From: Leptobrachium leishanense
Taxonomy: Eukaryota > Chordata > Amphibia > Anura > Megophryidae
Length of the DNA stretch: 64,000 nt
Reading direction: 5' to 3'
Assembly (NCBI GenBank): GCA_009667805.1
Contig: CM019066.1
Span: 4,588,001-4,652,000 of the forward strand
This document shows, piece after piece, positions 1-9,305 of the stretch. How positions within the stretch are numbered: the stretch's first letter is position 1; every line of letters begins with the position of its first letter. The notes beneath the pieces are model-generated. The model saw nothing but the letters and a program-made list of their open reading frames with translations, ran no database searches and was not told the origin of the DNA. The position numbers were made by a program, and so were the translations under genes.

Positions 1-583
1 TCTGGGAAGCTGCCACCCTACCTGAATAGACTGCTTCCCCCAGCAGCTCCCTCATCCTATAACCTCCGATCCAGGACCAGCACCTTACTTGCAATACCAC
101 AATACAAAAAGAAAGTGGCTCGATCCTCATTTTCCTACAGAGCACCGCAATTATGGAATAACCTCCCAGACGCCATCAAATCTTCCCCCCAGTCTTAAGT
201 CACTCAAGAGCTCCCTATTAACATATCTCAATACAGAATGCACCTGTAAACATGTAACATAGTGACTATATACAGAATGCACCTGTAAACATGTAACATA
301 GTGACTATATACAGAATGCACCTGTAAACATGTAACATAGTGACTATATACAGAATGCACCTGTAAACATGTAACATAGTGACTATATTTCCTACATATT
401 TATTTTCTGTTAATCTGTATATTTATGTTTTTTAATATCTTGCATTTTATCACTTTGTATTTCTGTAACAACTGTAACATTTCAATGTTCTTGAACCCAG
501 GACATACTTGAAAACGAGAGAAATCTCAATGTATCCTTCCTGGTAAAATCCTTTATAAATAAATAAATAAATGTTATGTTTGT
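1..583 (+). mobile_element. 3' end of an L2/CR1-type LINE (ORF2 C-terminus plus 3' tail), truncated by the window edge
   Basis: Positions 1-200 encode the C-terminal tail typical of L2/CR1/Rex-type ORF2 proteins (NLRSR, a VARSSFSYRAPQLWNNLP stretch). The same protein tail is seen at 41318-41761 on the other strand. An extra C in the C-run near 185-191, compared with that copy, shifts the frame, so this copy is broken. The non-coding 3' end (390-583) finishes with the GGTAAAATCCTTTATAAAT motif and an AAAT-repeat tail, also present at 4511-4566, 10208-10380 and 41133-41330. The family assignment comes from the protein tail only, because no RT domain lies inside the window. Confidence 0.8.
235..390 (+). 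repeat. 39-bp minisatellite, 4 copies, inside LINE 3' end
   Basis: Four head-to-tail 39-bp units begin CACCTGTAAACATG and contain the LINE ORF stop codon region. The related LINE at 41.3 kb has a single copy of this segment and the one at 9.4-10.2 kb has about 20. The unit length is divisible by three and it reads open on the minus strand, which creates spurious ORFs. Confidence 0.92.
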
Positions 584-1416
584 TATAACTTGTAAATAAA
601 CACCTGGGAAAGGTATTCATTTAAATAGGAAATATTCATTGTTTTGATTTTTTCTTTCCATCGTTTATTGCTTGTCTGTATATTTTAATGTAAGTTCAAC
701 ATGCAAAGTGTTCATGAATCTAATTTGCAACTTTATCAAAATTGTTGCAAAGAGAAAATATCCGGTACTAGGAGTCTCATTCAATAAACAGTAGATTTCA
801 GAAAATGACGACAAGCTGGAAAAAAAAATGTAATCTTCCAAGCGTATTTTTCTACTTTGCAAGTTTGGTCAAAGAGTAAATAAAGCCCATGATTTTTTAT
901 TATCACGGTGTTAGTAAATAAGATAAAAAGAAGCACCAGAATGGGAAAAAAAAGAAACACAAGCAGGGAATTAGTTTTAGAGTCTTTTTTTCAGGTCCTA
1001 CTCTGAACTTATCTTTTTTTTTTTTTACCTTTTTCCATTTGAGCTATAATAATAAAAAAATTAAATGACACTTTGAGAGGTTCTCTTGGCAAATTAAAGC
1101 GATATTAATTAAATGGAGCCTAGACCATTAGGAACCAGGGATTTAGTCCTCTCAGAGCTCATCTGAACAGGACCTTATACAACTTGTGATTCTGTTTACA
1201 TTTAATGTAGTTATTTCATCATTTTGTTCTTTCTATCGCCTCATAATGTAAAAAAAAAATCTGTCAATATAAATTTTTTCAAGAGGAACAGAAATGGTAT
1301 TTAAAGAAGATTTCTGTAAACCTACTACTAGTATTATAGAGGTCTTTCTGCTACATATAAATGTGTGTGTGTGTAGTCACAACTTCCACCACCTAAACTC
1401 ATACAACTGTCACAAT

Positions 1417-1599
1417 CAGGGTTATTCAGAGAGAGGTGAAAACCAGGAGAATGACTGGAGAAGTGAAAATTGTAGGTCAAAATAGCCGATTTTGGAAAGT
1501 GAGACAAATGGGAGAATTTTTCTGGTTTGGCTATTTTGACCTAGAATTTTCACTTCTCCAGTCATTCTCCTGGTTTTCACCTCTCTCTGAATAACCCTG
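1417..1599. mobile_element. Foldback MITE, family A (ends CAGGGTTATTCAGAGAG)
   Basis: The 183-bp element is an almost complete inverted repeat: arms of about 75 bp are separated by a short A/T-rich spacer and it encodes nothing. Near-identical copies lie at 25584-25765, 61625-61804 and 63087-63268. The 3-bp flanks (aat/tat here) do not match exactly, so the superfamily is not assigned. Confidence 0.88.
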
Positions 1600-2230
1600 T
1601 ATGTATACCATAGTTTTTGGTGCAGAGAATATGTAGTGGATGTCCTTTAACCACCATCATCATCATCATTTGTCCTGGACATTGAAGCCCATTTTAATAT
1701 TAAGACAAGCAAGGCTTGGGTTTCTCCATTTGATATGCTTTACTGGCAGCATTTACAGGTGTTTTGCAGATAAATGAAAGAAATAAGATGTTTTTAAAGC
1801 TCAGTAAACACAGAGTCCTGCAGTGAGATGGTCATAGAATGCTACATCACATCACTAGCTGTGCCATTAGAGTCTGTTCTCTTCACATTGTATCACCACC
1901 ACCTTTAAACAAAAGAAACAATCTGAAAAAGAAAGAAATGTTTCCAACACAGCCTTTTTCCCCACAGCTGTACCTACATACCACATGATGGACACATGTA
2001 CAGATGCAAGTCAGTAGGTGGTCTGTAAAACTCATGTATTTTTCAGCTTGTTTTTTCTTTCAGGCTGGAACAGTAAGGAATATACCCTGTATATAGATAA
2101 AACCACAAATTCTCACAGTAGAAATTTCAGGAATATGCTGATGCTGGTGACCCACAGTAAACCCCATGAATACATTGTCTCATTGATGCTTGATGGATAC
2201 CAGCATGGACATCAATGGTCCCAAAATAAG
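1600..2230. other. 3' flank of KCNF1, no gene seen
   Basis: This A/T-rich sequence lies downstream of the KCNF1 stop codon on the minus strand and would include its 3' UTR. No convincing ORF or RNA gene is seen. On the minus strand AATAAA motifs occur at about 896-901 and 663-668, but which one ends the transcript cannot be told. Confidence 0.5.
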
Positions 2231-3709
2231 TTATTTGCAACTCTGTAGTCTTGTTCGATGGTGTATGTCACTGGATAGAGATGGGATGAAGGTGTCACTG
2301 TGTGAGAGCTTTGTGTACCTCCAAGCAGACAGTCCTCCTCTCCCTTCCATCCCCTGCTGAGAACCTCCAGAAGCCAACGCGGCTCCTCCAATGTTCCCAT
2401 CTCCTCCTCCAGAGTAAAGCTCCATCAGTTCCAGTTCATGCTTGGTGGCTGTCTCCAGCACTCTCTGCTTGTTGTAGTACTTAACAAAGTTGTTAATGAT
2501 GGGGTGAATTGGGAGGGCAATGGCTATCACCCCACACAGGAAGCTGGTGGCTGCATTGAGCTTCCCAAGGGTTGTTTTAGGGTAGATATCACCATACCCA
2601 ACCGTGGTCATGGTGATGATGGCCCACCAAAAAGACTGAGGGATGCTTTTAAACAAAGTGTCAGGGTGGCTTTGCTCTATGGTGTAACCCAGGGCAGAGA
2701 AGACAAAGATGCCCACTGCAAGGTACATCAGGAGCAGCCCAAGTTCCTTGAAGCTGCTCTTCAGTGCATAAGTCAAGGTCTGGAGTCCAGAAGAGTGTCT
2801 GGCCAGCTTGAAGATCCTGGCAATCCTCATGATTCTGAGGGCTTGGACAGCTTGCTGGACGTTGCTGAGCTCCATCAACCTGGCCCCAAGATGGGTCAAT
2901 ATGAGACTGACATAGAAGGGTAGAATGGCCAGCACGTCGATGATGTTCATGAAGGAGATGGCAAAGTGGAATTTGTTAGGGGATGAGAGGAGCCTCAGGA
3001 CATACTCCAAAGTGAACCAACCTATGCAAGCAGTCTCTATGTTGTCCAGGGTGGGATGCTCCATGTGGTTGCCCTCAGCATCTTCTATCTGGAGCTCTGG
3101 GATGGTGCCCACACACATGACCACCGAGGAGATCAGGATGAACAGGAATGAGAGCACTGCAGTGACCCTGGCTGGGAAAGAGGACTCCGGTTTCTCCATG
3201 AATTTCCACATGTACTTCTGGAATCTTTTCCATCTGCTCTCGGTGTTGTCCACTCCAAGGTCGTCCAGAATAGTCTGGACCCTCCTGGCTATCTCCTCCA
3301 GCTCCTCATTCTTCTCACTCAGGTGACTCTTGCAGCACTCATCCAGGTAGCCCAGGTCCACCCTCCAGAACTCCATTTCATTCTTGAAACAGATGGGGCA
3401 GATGCCCTTCTTCATGTGGACTTCCCCATAGTAGTAGACCTCGATGATGCACTTGAAGGCATCAGGGTCCCTGTCGAAGTAGAACTCCCTCTTGCCAGGA
3501 TCATAGTCATCACATAAGGAGAAGATGGCATCGTAGCCCCCAGGCAGACAATTCATCAGCTCTGCCAGCCTGGTTTCGGGGTATCTGCTCAGGATGTCCC
3601 CATAGAGGACCTGTCTTATCCCTCCAACGTTCACTGTGATCTCCACCTCACTGTCCTCATCACTGAACTCAGAGGCATTGAAGTCCTCAACGCTTGAAAT
3701 CCCAATCAT
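2231..3709 (-). CDS. KCNF1: Potassium voltage-gated channel subfamily F member 1 (Kv5.1), electrically silent modifier subunit
   Basis: The CDS is an uninterrupted 492-aa reading frame in one exon, close to the usual length of vertebrate Kv5.1 (about 494 aa). In order it has a variable N-terminus; a T1/BTB tetramerisation domain (about residues 22-125, including FDRDPDAFKCIIEVYYYGEV); S1 (about 182-203), S2 (225-243) and S3 (251-272); an S4 voltage sensor (about 286-307, RIMRIARIFKLARHSSG); S5 (321-342); the selectivity filter TTVGYGD (368-374); and S6 (386-408). In S6 the usual PxP hinge reads PIHP (400-403), as expected for a silent KvF subunit. The C-terminus ends HHRTRLQSCK, typical of Kv5.1. 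Known role: it does not form channels alone but assembles with Kv2.1/Kv2.2 at the plasma membrane and changes their gating. The ATG at 3709 is the first in frame and fits the family N-terminus. It is flanked by repeats but is itself intact. Confidence 0.97.
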   Translation of the reverse strand: MIGISSVEDFNASEFSDEDSEVEITVNVGGIRQVLYGDILSRYPETRLAELMNCLPGGYDAIFSLCDDYDPGKREFYFDRDPDAFKCIIEVYYYGEVHMKKGICPICFKNEMEFWRVDLGYLDECCKSHLSEKNEELEEIARRVQTILDDLGVDNTESRWKRFQKYMWKFMEKPESSFPARVTAVLSFLFILISSVVMCVGTIPELQIEDAEGNHMEHPTLDNIETACIGWFTLEYVLRLLSSPNKFHFAISFMNIIDVLAILPFYVSLILTHLGARLMELSNVQQAVQALRIMRIARIFKLARHSSGLQTLTYALKSSFKELGLLLMYLAVGIFVFSALGYTIEQSHPDTLFKSIPQSFWWAIITMTTVGYGDIYPKTTLGKLNAATSFLCGVIAIALPIHPIINNFVKYYNKQRVLETATKHELELMELYSGGGDGNIGGAALASGGSQQGMEGRGGLSAWRYTKLSHSDTFIPSLSSDIHHRTRLQSCK

Positions 3710-4379
3710 TTTATCCTATTCAGGAATAAATTGATTTTAAAATGTTCCAAAAACTCTTCCAGATTTTCCCCTCTTTCCTGCAGCCCAGAGGTGGACCCTC
3801 TCTAAACCGACCATCGATGGGTCCAGCAGCAGGAGGAGAACATATTCCAGGTCCACCAGCCTCAGTGCTTCATATTGCTGGAGCACAGACTCTCATTCCC
3901 CTCCTTGGAGCAGAGATGAGGAGGACAGGATGCACATGTTGATTCTCTGATCAGCTGCAGAATAAAGTCAGGAGAGTGTGGACTCACTGCTGCAGGAAGG
4001 TCCTCCAGGACCACTGCTGCTCAGACTCAGACTCCCAGGATGCTCGGAGGGACCTGCTGCAGCTCACAGTCCTGGGTGGGTGGATGGATGAGCTGTGATG
4101 ACTCCCCTGGCAGTAGCAGATGCAAAATGGTTTTTTTTTTCTTGAGAAATGAGGAGACTGTGCAAGGTGCTCCCTGGAAAAGGCAGGAGCCACTGACTCA
4201 GGAGGAGAAGTCAAATGTGTGAGGGGAGATGCTGTTATTCAGGCTGGAGCGATGTGTATAAAGGGGGGCTGTCCTCCAGCTCCTCTCTGGGCTGGCAGGG
4301 GCTGGAAGTGCAAAGGGAACACAAGGAACTTGGCTTTCCTGAGAGCTGCTGATCCTAAAGCAGAACAGGAATCCCTGGG

Positions 4380-4387
4380 TGACGTCA
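4380..4387. promoter_or_regulatory. Perfect CRE palindrome TGACGTCA upstream of KCNF1
   Basis: A full consensus cAMP response element lies 671 bp upstream of the KCNF1 ATG, in the otherwise gene-free 3710-4500 interval, with a CAGCTG E-box a few bases away. Known: CREB/ATF proteins bind this octamer. Inference: it may belong to the KCNF1 promoter. The transcription start cannot be placed from sequence alone. A TATAAA-like string at 4257-4262 lies on the plus strand and points away from KCNF1. Confidence 0.45.
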
Positions 4388-4510
4388 CAGCTGCTAATAA
4401 GGCTTCCCCCTCCTGGTGAGAGTCACTGTGCAGGATGGGGCTTCATACTGTGTCTGCAGCCAGCATCATCAAACATGTCTAATATATACACACTATACAC
4501 AGAGTATACA

Positions 4511-4566
4511 TGAAAACGAGAGAAATCTCAATGTATCCTTCCTGGTAAAATCCTTTAGAAATAAAT
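4511..4566 (+). mobile_element. Short LINE 3'-tail fragment (same family as 1-583)
   Basis: The segment contains the conserved tail motif running GAAAACGAGAGAAATCTC through TCCTGGTAAAATCCTT, without coding sequence. It is a severely 5'-truncated insertion. Confidence 0.75.
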
Positions 4567-4789
4567 ATACATAAAAAAGCTACAGTTACAAGTATTTACA
4601 AAGCGCCAACATATAAGTATAAAAACTATATAAGTATGTCTATAGTATAGAAACTTATTAAACATATTATACACCATATTGTAATACAATATATATACAG
4701 AATATATTTATCAGATAAACTGTACACACAGGTATTATACACTATATACACTGTATCAAATGTACAAGCAGTTATTATACACAGTGATA

Positions 4790-4806
4790 TATATATATAT
4801 ATATAT
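4790..4806. repeat. (TA)n microsatellite
   Basis: A simple AT dinucleotide run; a second run lies at about 5058-5082. Confidence 0.9.
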
Positions 4807-4870
4807 ACACACCAGTAAGTCTAGCACTCTCCAATCAGTCCAATAAATGCCTGGTGCAAAAATCTCAATA

Positions 4871-5054
4871 TATAATATATGCAGACAAAGGGAGGTGCAC
4901 TCTGGGTCTTGCTAAGATAAAACAACAGACTTTATTAAATCAAAAGATTAAAATACATTGGACCTATATGTATTTTAATCTTTTGATTTAATAAAGTCTG
5001 TTGTTTTATCTTAGCAAGACCCAGAGTGCACCTCCCTTTGTCTGCATATATTAT
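4871..5054. repeat. Near-perfect 184-bp palindrome
   Basis: Two arms of about 86 bp are inverted around a short spacer near 4957-4966. The left arm runs from TATATGCAGACAAAGGGAGG to ATTAAAATACA, and the right arm is its reverse complement. It encodes nothing. It may be a foldback MITE or two retro-copies joined head to head. It is of the same kind as, but unrelated in sequence to, the palindrome at 56419-56910. Confidence 0.85.
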
Positions 5055-5382
5055 AATTATATATATATATATATATATATATTATATTAGGGTTGTGGTG
5101 GAGGGCAAAAAAATTGATAAAAAGCCGCCACACAATAAACAATAAGGCTTATTATTATTGCAGAAGCCATTTGCACCTCACAGCAATTCAAAGAACTGCA
5201 TCCCAGAGTACATTCCCCATATGCAGCACAGAACTCTGGGTAAGACATGCAAATGACATCTGTCTCACTTTTTTGCATCCTGTGTCTGTTGTTACACAGA
5301 ACCCTTCAATCAATGCCACACCATACTAGATGGCTTTTTTTTTTTTTAGCAGAGATCAGGTTTATGCAACTGGTCAAAGCCA

Positions 5383-5431
5383 CTCCTAGGACAGCGCTGT
5401 TTGGGGTTTATTGGACCCTCATCAGCAGAAG
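5383..5431 (-). other. Hammerhead-ribozyme-like motif, one core base altered
   Basis: Read on the minus strand, the segment has the intact CTGATGA core box (5425-5419), a stem II GGGT/ACCC with a 7-nt loop, then CAAA where a hammerhead needs GAAA (base 5403), a self-complementary stem III (ACAGCGCTGT, 5400-5391), the cleavage triplet GTC, and a possible 6-bp stem I (5426-5431 with 5383-5388, one unpaired base). Known: Penelope-like retroelements carry hammerheads in their terminal repeats. The G-to-C change at core position 12 predicts little or no activity. Confidence 0.55.
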
Positions 5432-5582
5432 ATATATATATATATGCGCCAAAGGAAGGGAGGGTCCTGCATACAACAGGTATGTGTGCTCTGGTGCTAC
5501 AAAGATCCAACAAAAGACGAGAAGAGGTGCGCACAGAGTCTCTCCAACTGGTATAAAAATATTTATTAGACAGTCACAGCAA

Positions 5583-5628
5583 AGTCAACGTTTCAGTCCT
5601 CGGCTGCGGGACTTTTATCAAGACTGAC
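5583..5628 (-). other. Second hammerhead-derived segment of a Penelope-type repeat
   Basis: The minus strand has a stem-II-like pair AGTCC/GGACT followed by GAAACGTTGAC, the usual right side of the decayed hammerhead signature, but CTTGATAAA replaces CTGATGA. It lies 150 bp from the motif at 5383-5431. The surrounding segment (about 5440-5660) contains TATAAAAATATTTATT and GTCACAGCAAAGTCAACG blocks that I associate with Penelope-like ends. It is probably non-catalytic. Confidence 0.4.
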
Positions 5629-5659
5629 AACATTACAAACATACATGATATATAAGCAC

Positions 5660-6170
5660 ATAACAATTAAAACATAAGGAGGAGCCTTCATTCAATAAAG
5701 CACTCCCTCTATAAAAAAACATTAACCCATTGTTTACCTAAGCAAAACCATAGGTAACGCGTGCAGACTTATACAAAATACACATTCCATCCCAAAAAAC
5801 ACACAAAAAGATACACAGTACAGCAACTGCAGTCACTAAACGTAATATTATGTTACCATGTAGCAGAATAACGTTTGCATATAGGAATACTTTCCATGAA
5901 ACAATTATTCAGAACATTACTATAAAGCATCTTTTGAAACATTTTGTATAAAGCATTTTATAAGAAAGGCTGTTCGAGCGTATCTAGGACCCGACTGCAT
6001 ATTGGAGAAAATGACTAGTGAGGGATTACCAAATTGGTAAAAACGAGGAGTATGAATTCTTCTCATTTAGCCAGTGGCATCGCTAGGGTTGGTGTCACCC
6101 GGGGCGGTAACTCATGGTGCTACAACCCCCCTCCGTATCTCCTTCATAGGGAATAACCTGCCTGGCGGGG
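5660..6170. other. No gene seen; repeat fragments
   Basis: A/T-rich unique-looking sequence, then a short repeat-like block (about 6065-6110, GGCATCGCTAGGGTTGGTGT) of the type common in frog genomes. No coding signal is seen. Confidence 0.5.
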
Positions 6171-6171
6171 G

Positions 6172-6930
6172 ATACGCAGAAGGATAGACAGGTATAGAAA
6201 GCTACGCAGAGGGACAGACAGAAAGGAATAGAAAGCTACGCAGAGGGACAGACAGACAGGTATAGAAAGCTACGCAGAGCGACAGACAGACAGGTATAGA
6301 AAGATACGCAGAAGGACAGACAGAAAGGAATAGAAAGCTACGCAGAGGGACAGACAGAAAGGAATAGAAAGCTACGCAGAGGGACAGACAGAAAGGAATA
6401 GAAAGCTACGCAGAGGGATAGACAGACAGGTATAGAAAGCTACGCAGAGGGACAGACAGAAAGGAATAGAAAGCTACGCAGAGGGACAGACAGAAAGGAA
6501 TAGAAAGCTACGCAGAGGGATAGACAGACAGGTATAGAAAGCTACGCAGAGCGACAGACAGACAGGTATAGAAAGCTACGCAGAGGGACAGACAGAAAGG
6601 AATAGAAAGCTACGCAGAGGGATAGACAGACAGGTATAGAAAGCTACGCAGAGGGACAGACAGAAAGGAATAGAAAGCTACGCAGAGGGATAGACAGACA
6701 GGTATAGAAAGCTACGCAGAGCGACAGACAGACAGGTATAGAAAGCTACGCAGAGGGACAGACAGAAAGGAATAGAAAGCTACACAGAGGGATAGACAGA
6801 CAGGTATAGAAAGCTACGCAGAGGGACAGACAGAAAGGAATAGAAAGCTATGCAGAGGGACAGACCGAAAGGAATAGAAAGCTACGCAGAGGGATAGACA
6901 GACAGGTATAGAAAGCTACGCAGAGGGATA
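6172..6930 (+). repeat. 34-bp minisatellite, about 22 units of two alternating types
   Basis: The repeat core is TAGAAAGCTACGCAGAGG followed by GACAGACAGAAAGGAA or by TAGACAGACAGGTA. The two variants alternate in an irregular higher-order pattern. Unit boundaries are regular and divergence is low, which points to recent expansion. Confidence 0.93.
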
Positions 6931-7201
6931 AATGTCACCGACATTTCAGTGCTCTCCCGTTCGCCTCACTTCGGAAAGTTAAATTCCCTGAAGAGCGTCG
7001 AATTGACCCGCCAAACGAATCGCAAAACCATCAAATCGATCTGAAAAACCGCCAAATGCATTTCTACGATCCGTCAAACAGACTGCCGAATCGATTCAAA
7101 AAAAGTCGACGATCTGCCGAACAGACTGCCGACCAGCCACTGGAAAAAGCCAACAAGCCGCCGAACAAGGGTAAAAAAAATAAAAAATGCTGCAACTTTT
7201 A

Positions 7202-7617
7202 GGCTAGGGTCAGACGAACGCATTTTTCGCGTCGTCCGTGAAAAAGTGCGGTCGAACGAACGTACGTATTTTTTCACGGAATACGCAATAGCGGTCATAC
7301 GATGCGCCTTTTTGTCCGTGATTTTGTACGGATCATCAATAAAACACTTTTTGCGTCTGGACGTTATGTTAGCCGGACATTAGCAGCGTCTGATGTCTCC
7401 CAATCACGCACACACGCCTCTAGCGGACGCAGCGCACTCTGTACGTCAGTACTAGCGGTTTGACGTTCTCGAAAAAATGCGTTCGTTGGCCACTTGCGTT
7501 GCGCGGACGAACTTTCGTGCGGCCGTTCGTCGTATGTTCCCCGGCATTGGACGTCATTTGCTGCTAGTACGGCCGTGATTTCGTGCGGCTAAACACTGTG
7601 CTAGTCTGACCCTAGCC
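7202..7617 (+). mobile_element. Harbinger-like MITE, family H, copy 1
   Basis: The terminal inverted repeats are GGCTAGGGTCAGACGAACGC at the left and its complement at the right, flanked by a TTA target duplication (7199-7201 and 7618-7620). TWA 3-bp duplications are typical of PIF/Harbinger elements. It is 416 bp, GC- and CpG-rich inside, with no coding capacity. Confidence 0.88.
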
Positions 7618-7620
7618 TTA

Positions 7621-8045
7621 GGCTAGGGTCAGACTGAGGCAGTGCGAACGCGCGTGCAGGCGCACTTAATCACGGCCGTAGTAGCAGCAAATGCCGGGCA
7701 ATGACGGCCAATATACGAAGTACGGTCGCACAAAAGTCCGGCTGCGCAACGCAAGTGGCAAACGAACGCATTTTGTCGAGAACGTAAAACCGCTAGTACG
7801 GTTGTACAGAGTGCGCTGCGTCCGCTAGCGGCGTGTGTGCGTGAATTGGAGATGTCAGACGCTGCTAATGTCCGGCCAACATAACGTCCAGACGCACAAA
7901 GTGTTTTATCGATGATCCGTACAAAATCACGGACGCAAATGCGAATCGTATGACCGCTATCGCGTACTCCGTGAAAAAATGCGTCCATTCGTTCGAACGC
8001 ACTTTTTCACAGACAACGCGAAAATGCGTTCGTCTGACCCTAGCC
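7621..8045 (-). mobile_element. Harbinger-like MITE, family H, copy 2 (opposite orientation)
   Basis: The same TIRs, flanked by TTA on both sides (7618-7620 and 8046-8048). It starts exactly where the duplication of copy 1 ends and is inverted relative to it. The 106-119-aa reading frames seen here are by-products of CpG-rich repeat sequence. Confidence 0.88.
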
Positions 8046-8049
8046 TTAA

Positions 8050-8429
8050 GGCTAGGGTCAGAGACGAACGCATTTTTCACGTCTACCATCAAAAAAGTGC
8101 GTTGATGCGTCCGAACGCATTTTTCACGGAAGACGCGATAGCGGTCATATGATGCGCAATTTTGGCCGTGATTGTACTGATCCAAACCAGGAAACTTTGG
8201 GTGTCTGGACGTTATGTTGGCCGGACATGAGCAGGGTCTGACGTCTCCTGATCAGGCACACACGCCGCTATGCGGACGCAGCGCACTCTGTATGTCAGTA
8301 CTAGCGGTTCGACGTTCTTGCAAAAATGCGTTTGTGTGTGGGCCTGCGTTGAACGTCACTTGCTGCTACCACGGTCGTCATAAAGTGCGGCTAAACGCAC
8401 GTTCGCACTGCGTTCGTCTGACCCCAGCC
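8050..8429 (+). mobile_element. Harbinger-like MITE, family H, copy 3
   Basis: The TIRs are as in the other copies, with TAA duplications at 8047-8049 and 8430-8432. Its left duplication overlaps the right duplication of copy 2 in a shared TTAA. Its orientation is again reversed, matching copy 1. Confidence 0.88.
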
Positions 8430-8858
8430 TAAAAGTTTTTTTTTTTTTAAAAAAAATATTGCATGAAAATGCCTGGAAGTAATATATAAGGTCCTATGAC
8501 CTAAGGTCTGTTACAAAAGAAAAAAGCACCATGTTTAAAAAAAAAAATCCTAAAAAGTAGATTTTATTTTTTTGCTGCAAATGAGATGGATAAACGGTTG
8601 AATGAGTATTTTTTGCATTGAAACCTCTTTCTCTGCTGTTCGGTGTCTCTGAATAGATTAACCATTGCTTCTCTATGAGGATTTCACTGCTGCCGAAGAT
8701 CACCGTGTTTCACTGGCAATTCGCCAATATTTGACAGCTTTTTGGATAGCCGAATGGCCACAAAATTGCACCGTATAGGAATATTCACTGTCTGGTGCAA
8801 TTCTGTGGCCAAATCAGTGCTCTCTGAATAACACTTTTAATATATGGAATACGAGTAA

Positions 8859-9276
8859 GGCAAGGGTCAGACGAACGCATTTTTCCCGTCTACCGTCAAA
8901 AAGTGCATTGATGCGTCCGAATGCATTTTTTCACGGAAGACGCGATAGCGGTCATACGATGCGCAATGTCGGCCGTATTTTTTGACGGAGCTATAAAAAA
9001 ACAAATGGATGTGATGTTGGCCGGACATGTGCAGCCTCTGACGTCTCCTAATCATGCACCCACGCCGCTATGCCGATGCAGCGCACTCTGTGCGTCAGTA
9101 CTTGTGGTTCCACGTTCTTGAAAAAATGCGTTCGTTTGCCGCTTGCTTTGCGCGGCCGAACTTTCGTGAGGCCGTACTTCGTATATTGGCCGTCATTGGA
9201 CGTTATTTGCTGCTACTATGGCCGTAATTAAGTGCGGCTCAACGCACGTTCACACTGCGTTCGTCTGACCCCAGCC
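8859..9276 (+). mobile_element. Harbinger-like MITE, family H, copy 4
   Basis: The TIR has one change (GGCAAGGGTCAGACGAACGC). TAA duplications lie at 8856-8858 and 9277-9279. Non-coding. Confidence 0.88.
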
Positions 9277-9305
9277 TAAATGTGGCGGAGAGAGATGTAA
9301 ATAAG

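Larger units (their letters stand above)
6945..8845. mobile_element. MITE of family E, split by three younger MITEs
   Basis: The outer parts (about 6945-7198 and 8433-8845) resemble the copies at 13298-14012 and 58583-59195. They share blocks such as CTGAATAGATTAACCATTGC, TGGGCATTTCG-like strings and a terminal CTGAATAAC. They are non-coding. The left end is not sharply defined. The three TWA-flanked MITEs sit in its middle. Confidence 0.6.

Noticed and set aside
2438..3326. Plus-strand frames of 133-161 aa across the KCNF1 gene
   Set aside because: They are antisense shadows of the conserved KCNF1 coding sequence and have no domain of their own.
4257..4262. TATAAA-like string as KCNF1 TATA box
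   Set aside because: It lies on the plus strand, facing away from KCNF1, and no transcript start is supported by the sequence.
7865..8185. Frames of 60-119 aa in the CpG-rich MITEs (for example 7629-7988, 62055-62387)
   Set aside because: The same peptides recur in each MITE copy, in either orientation, without a conserved domain; they follow from the repeat sequence.
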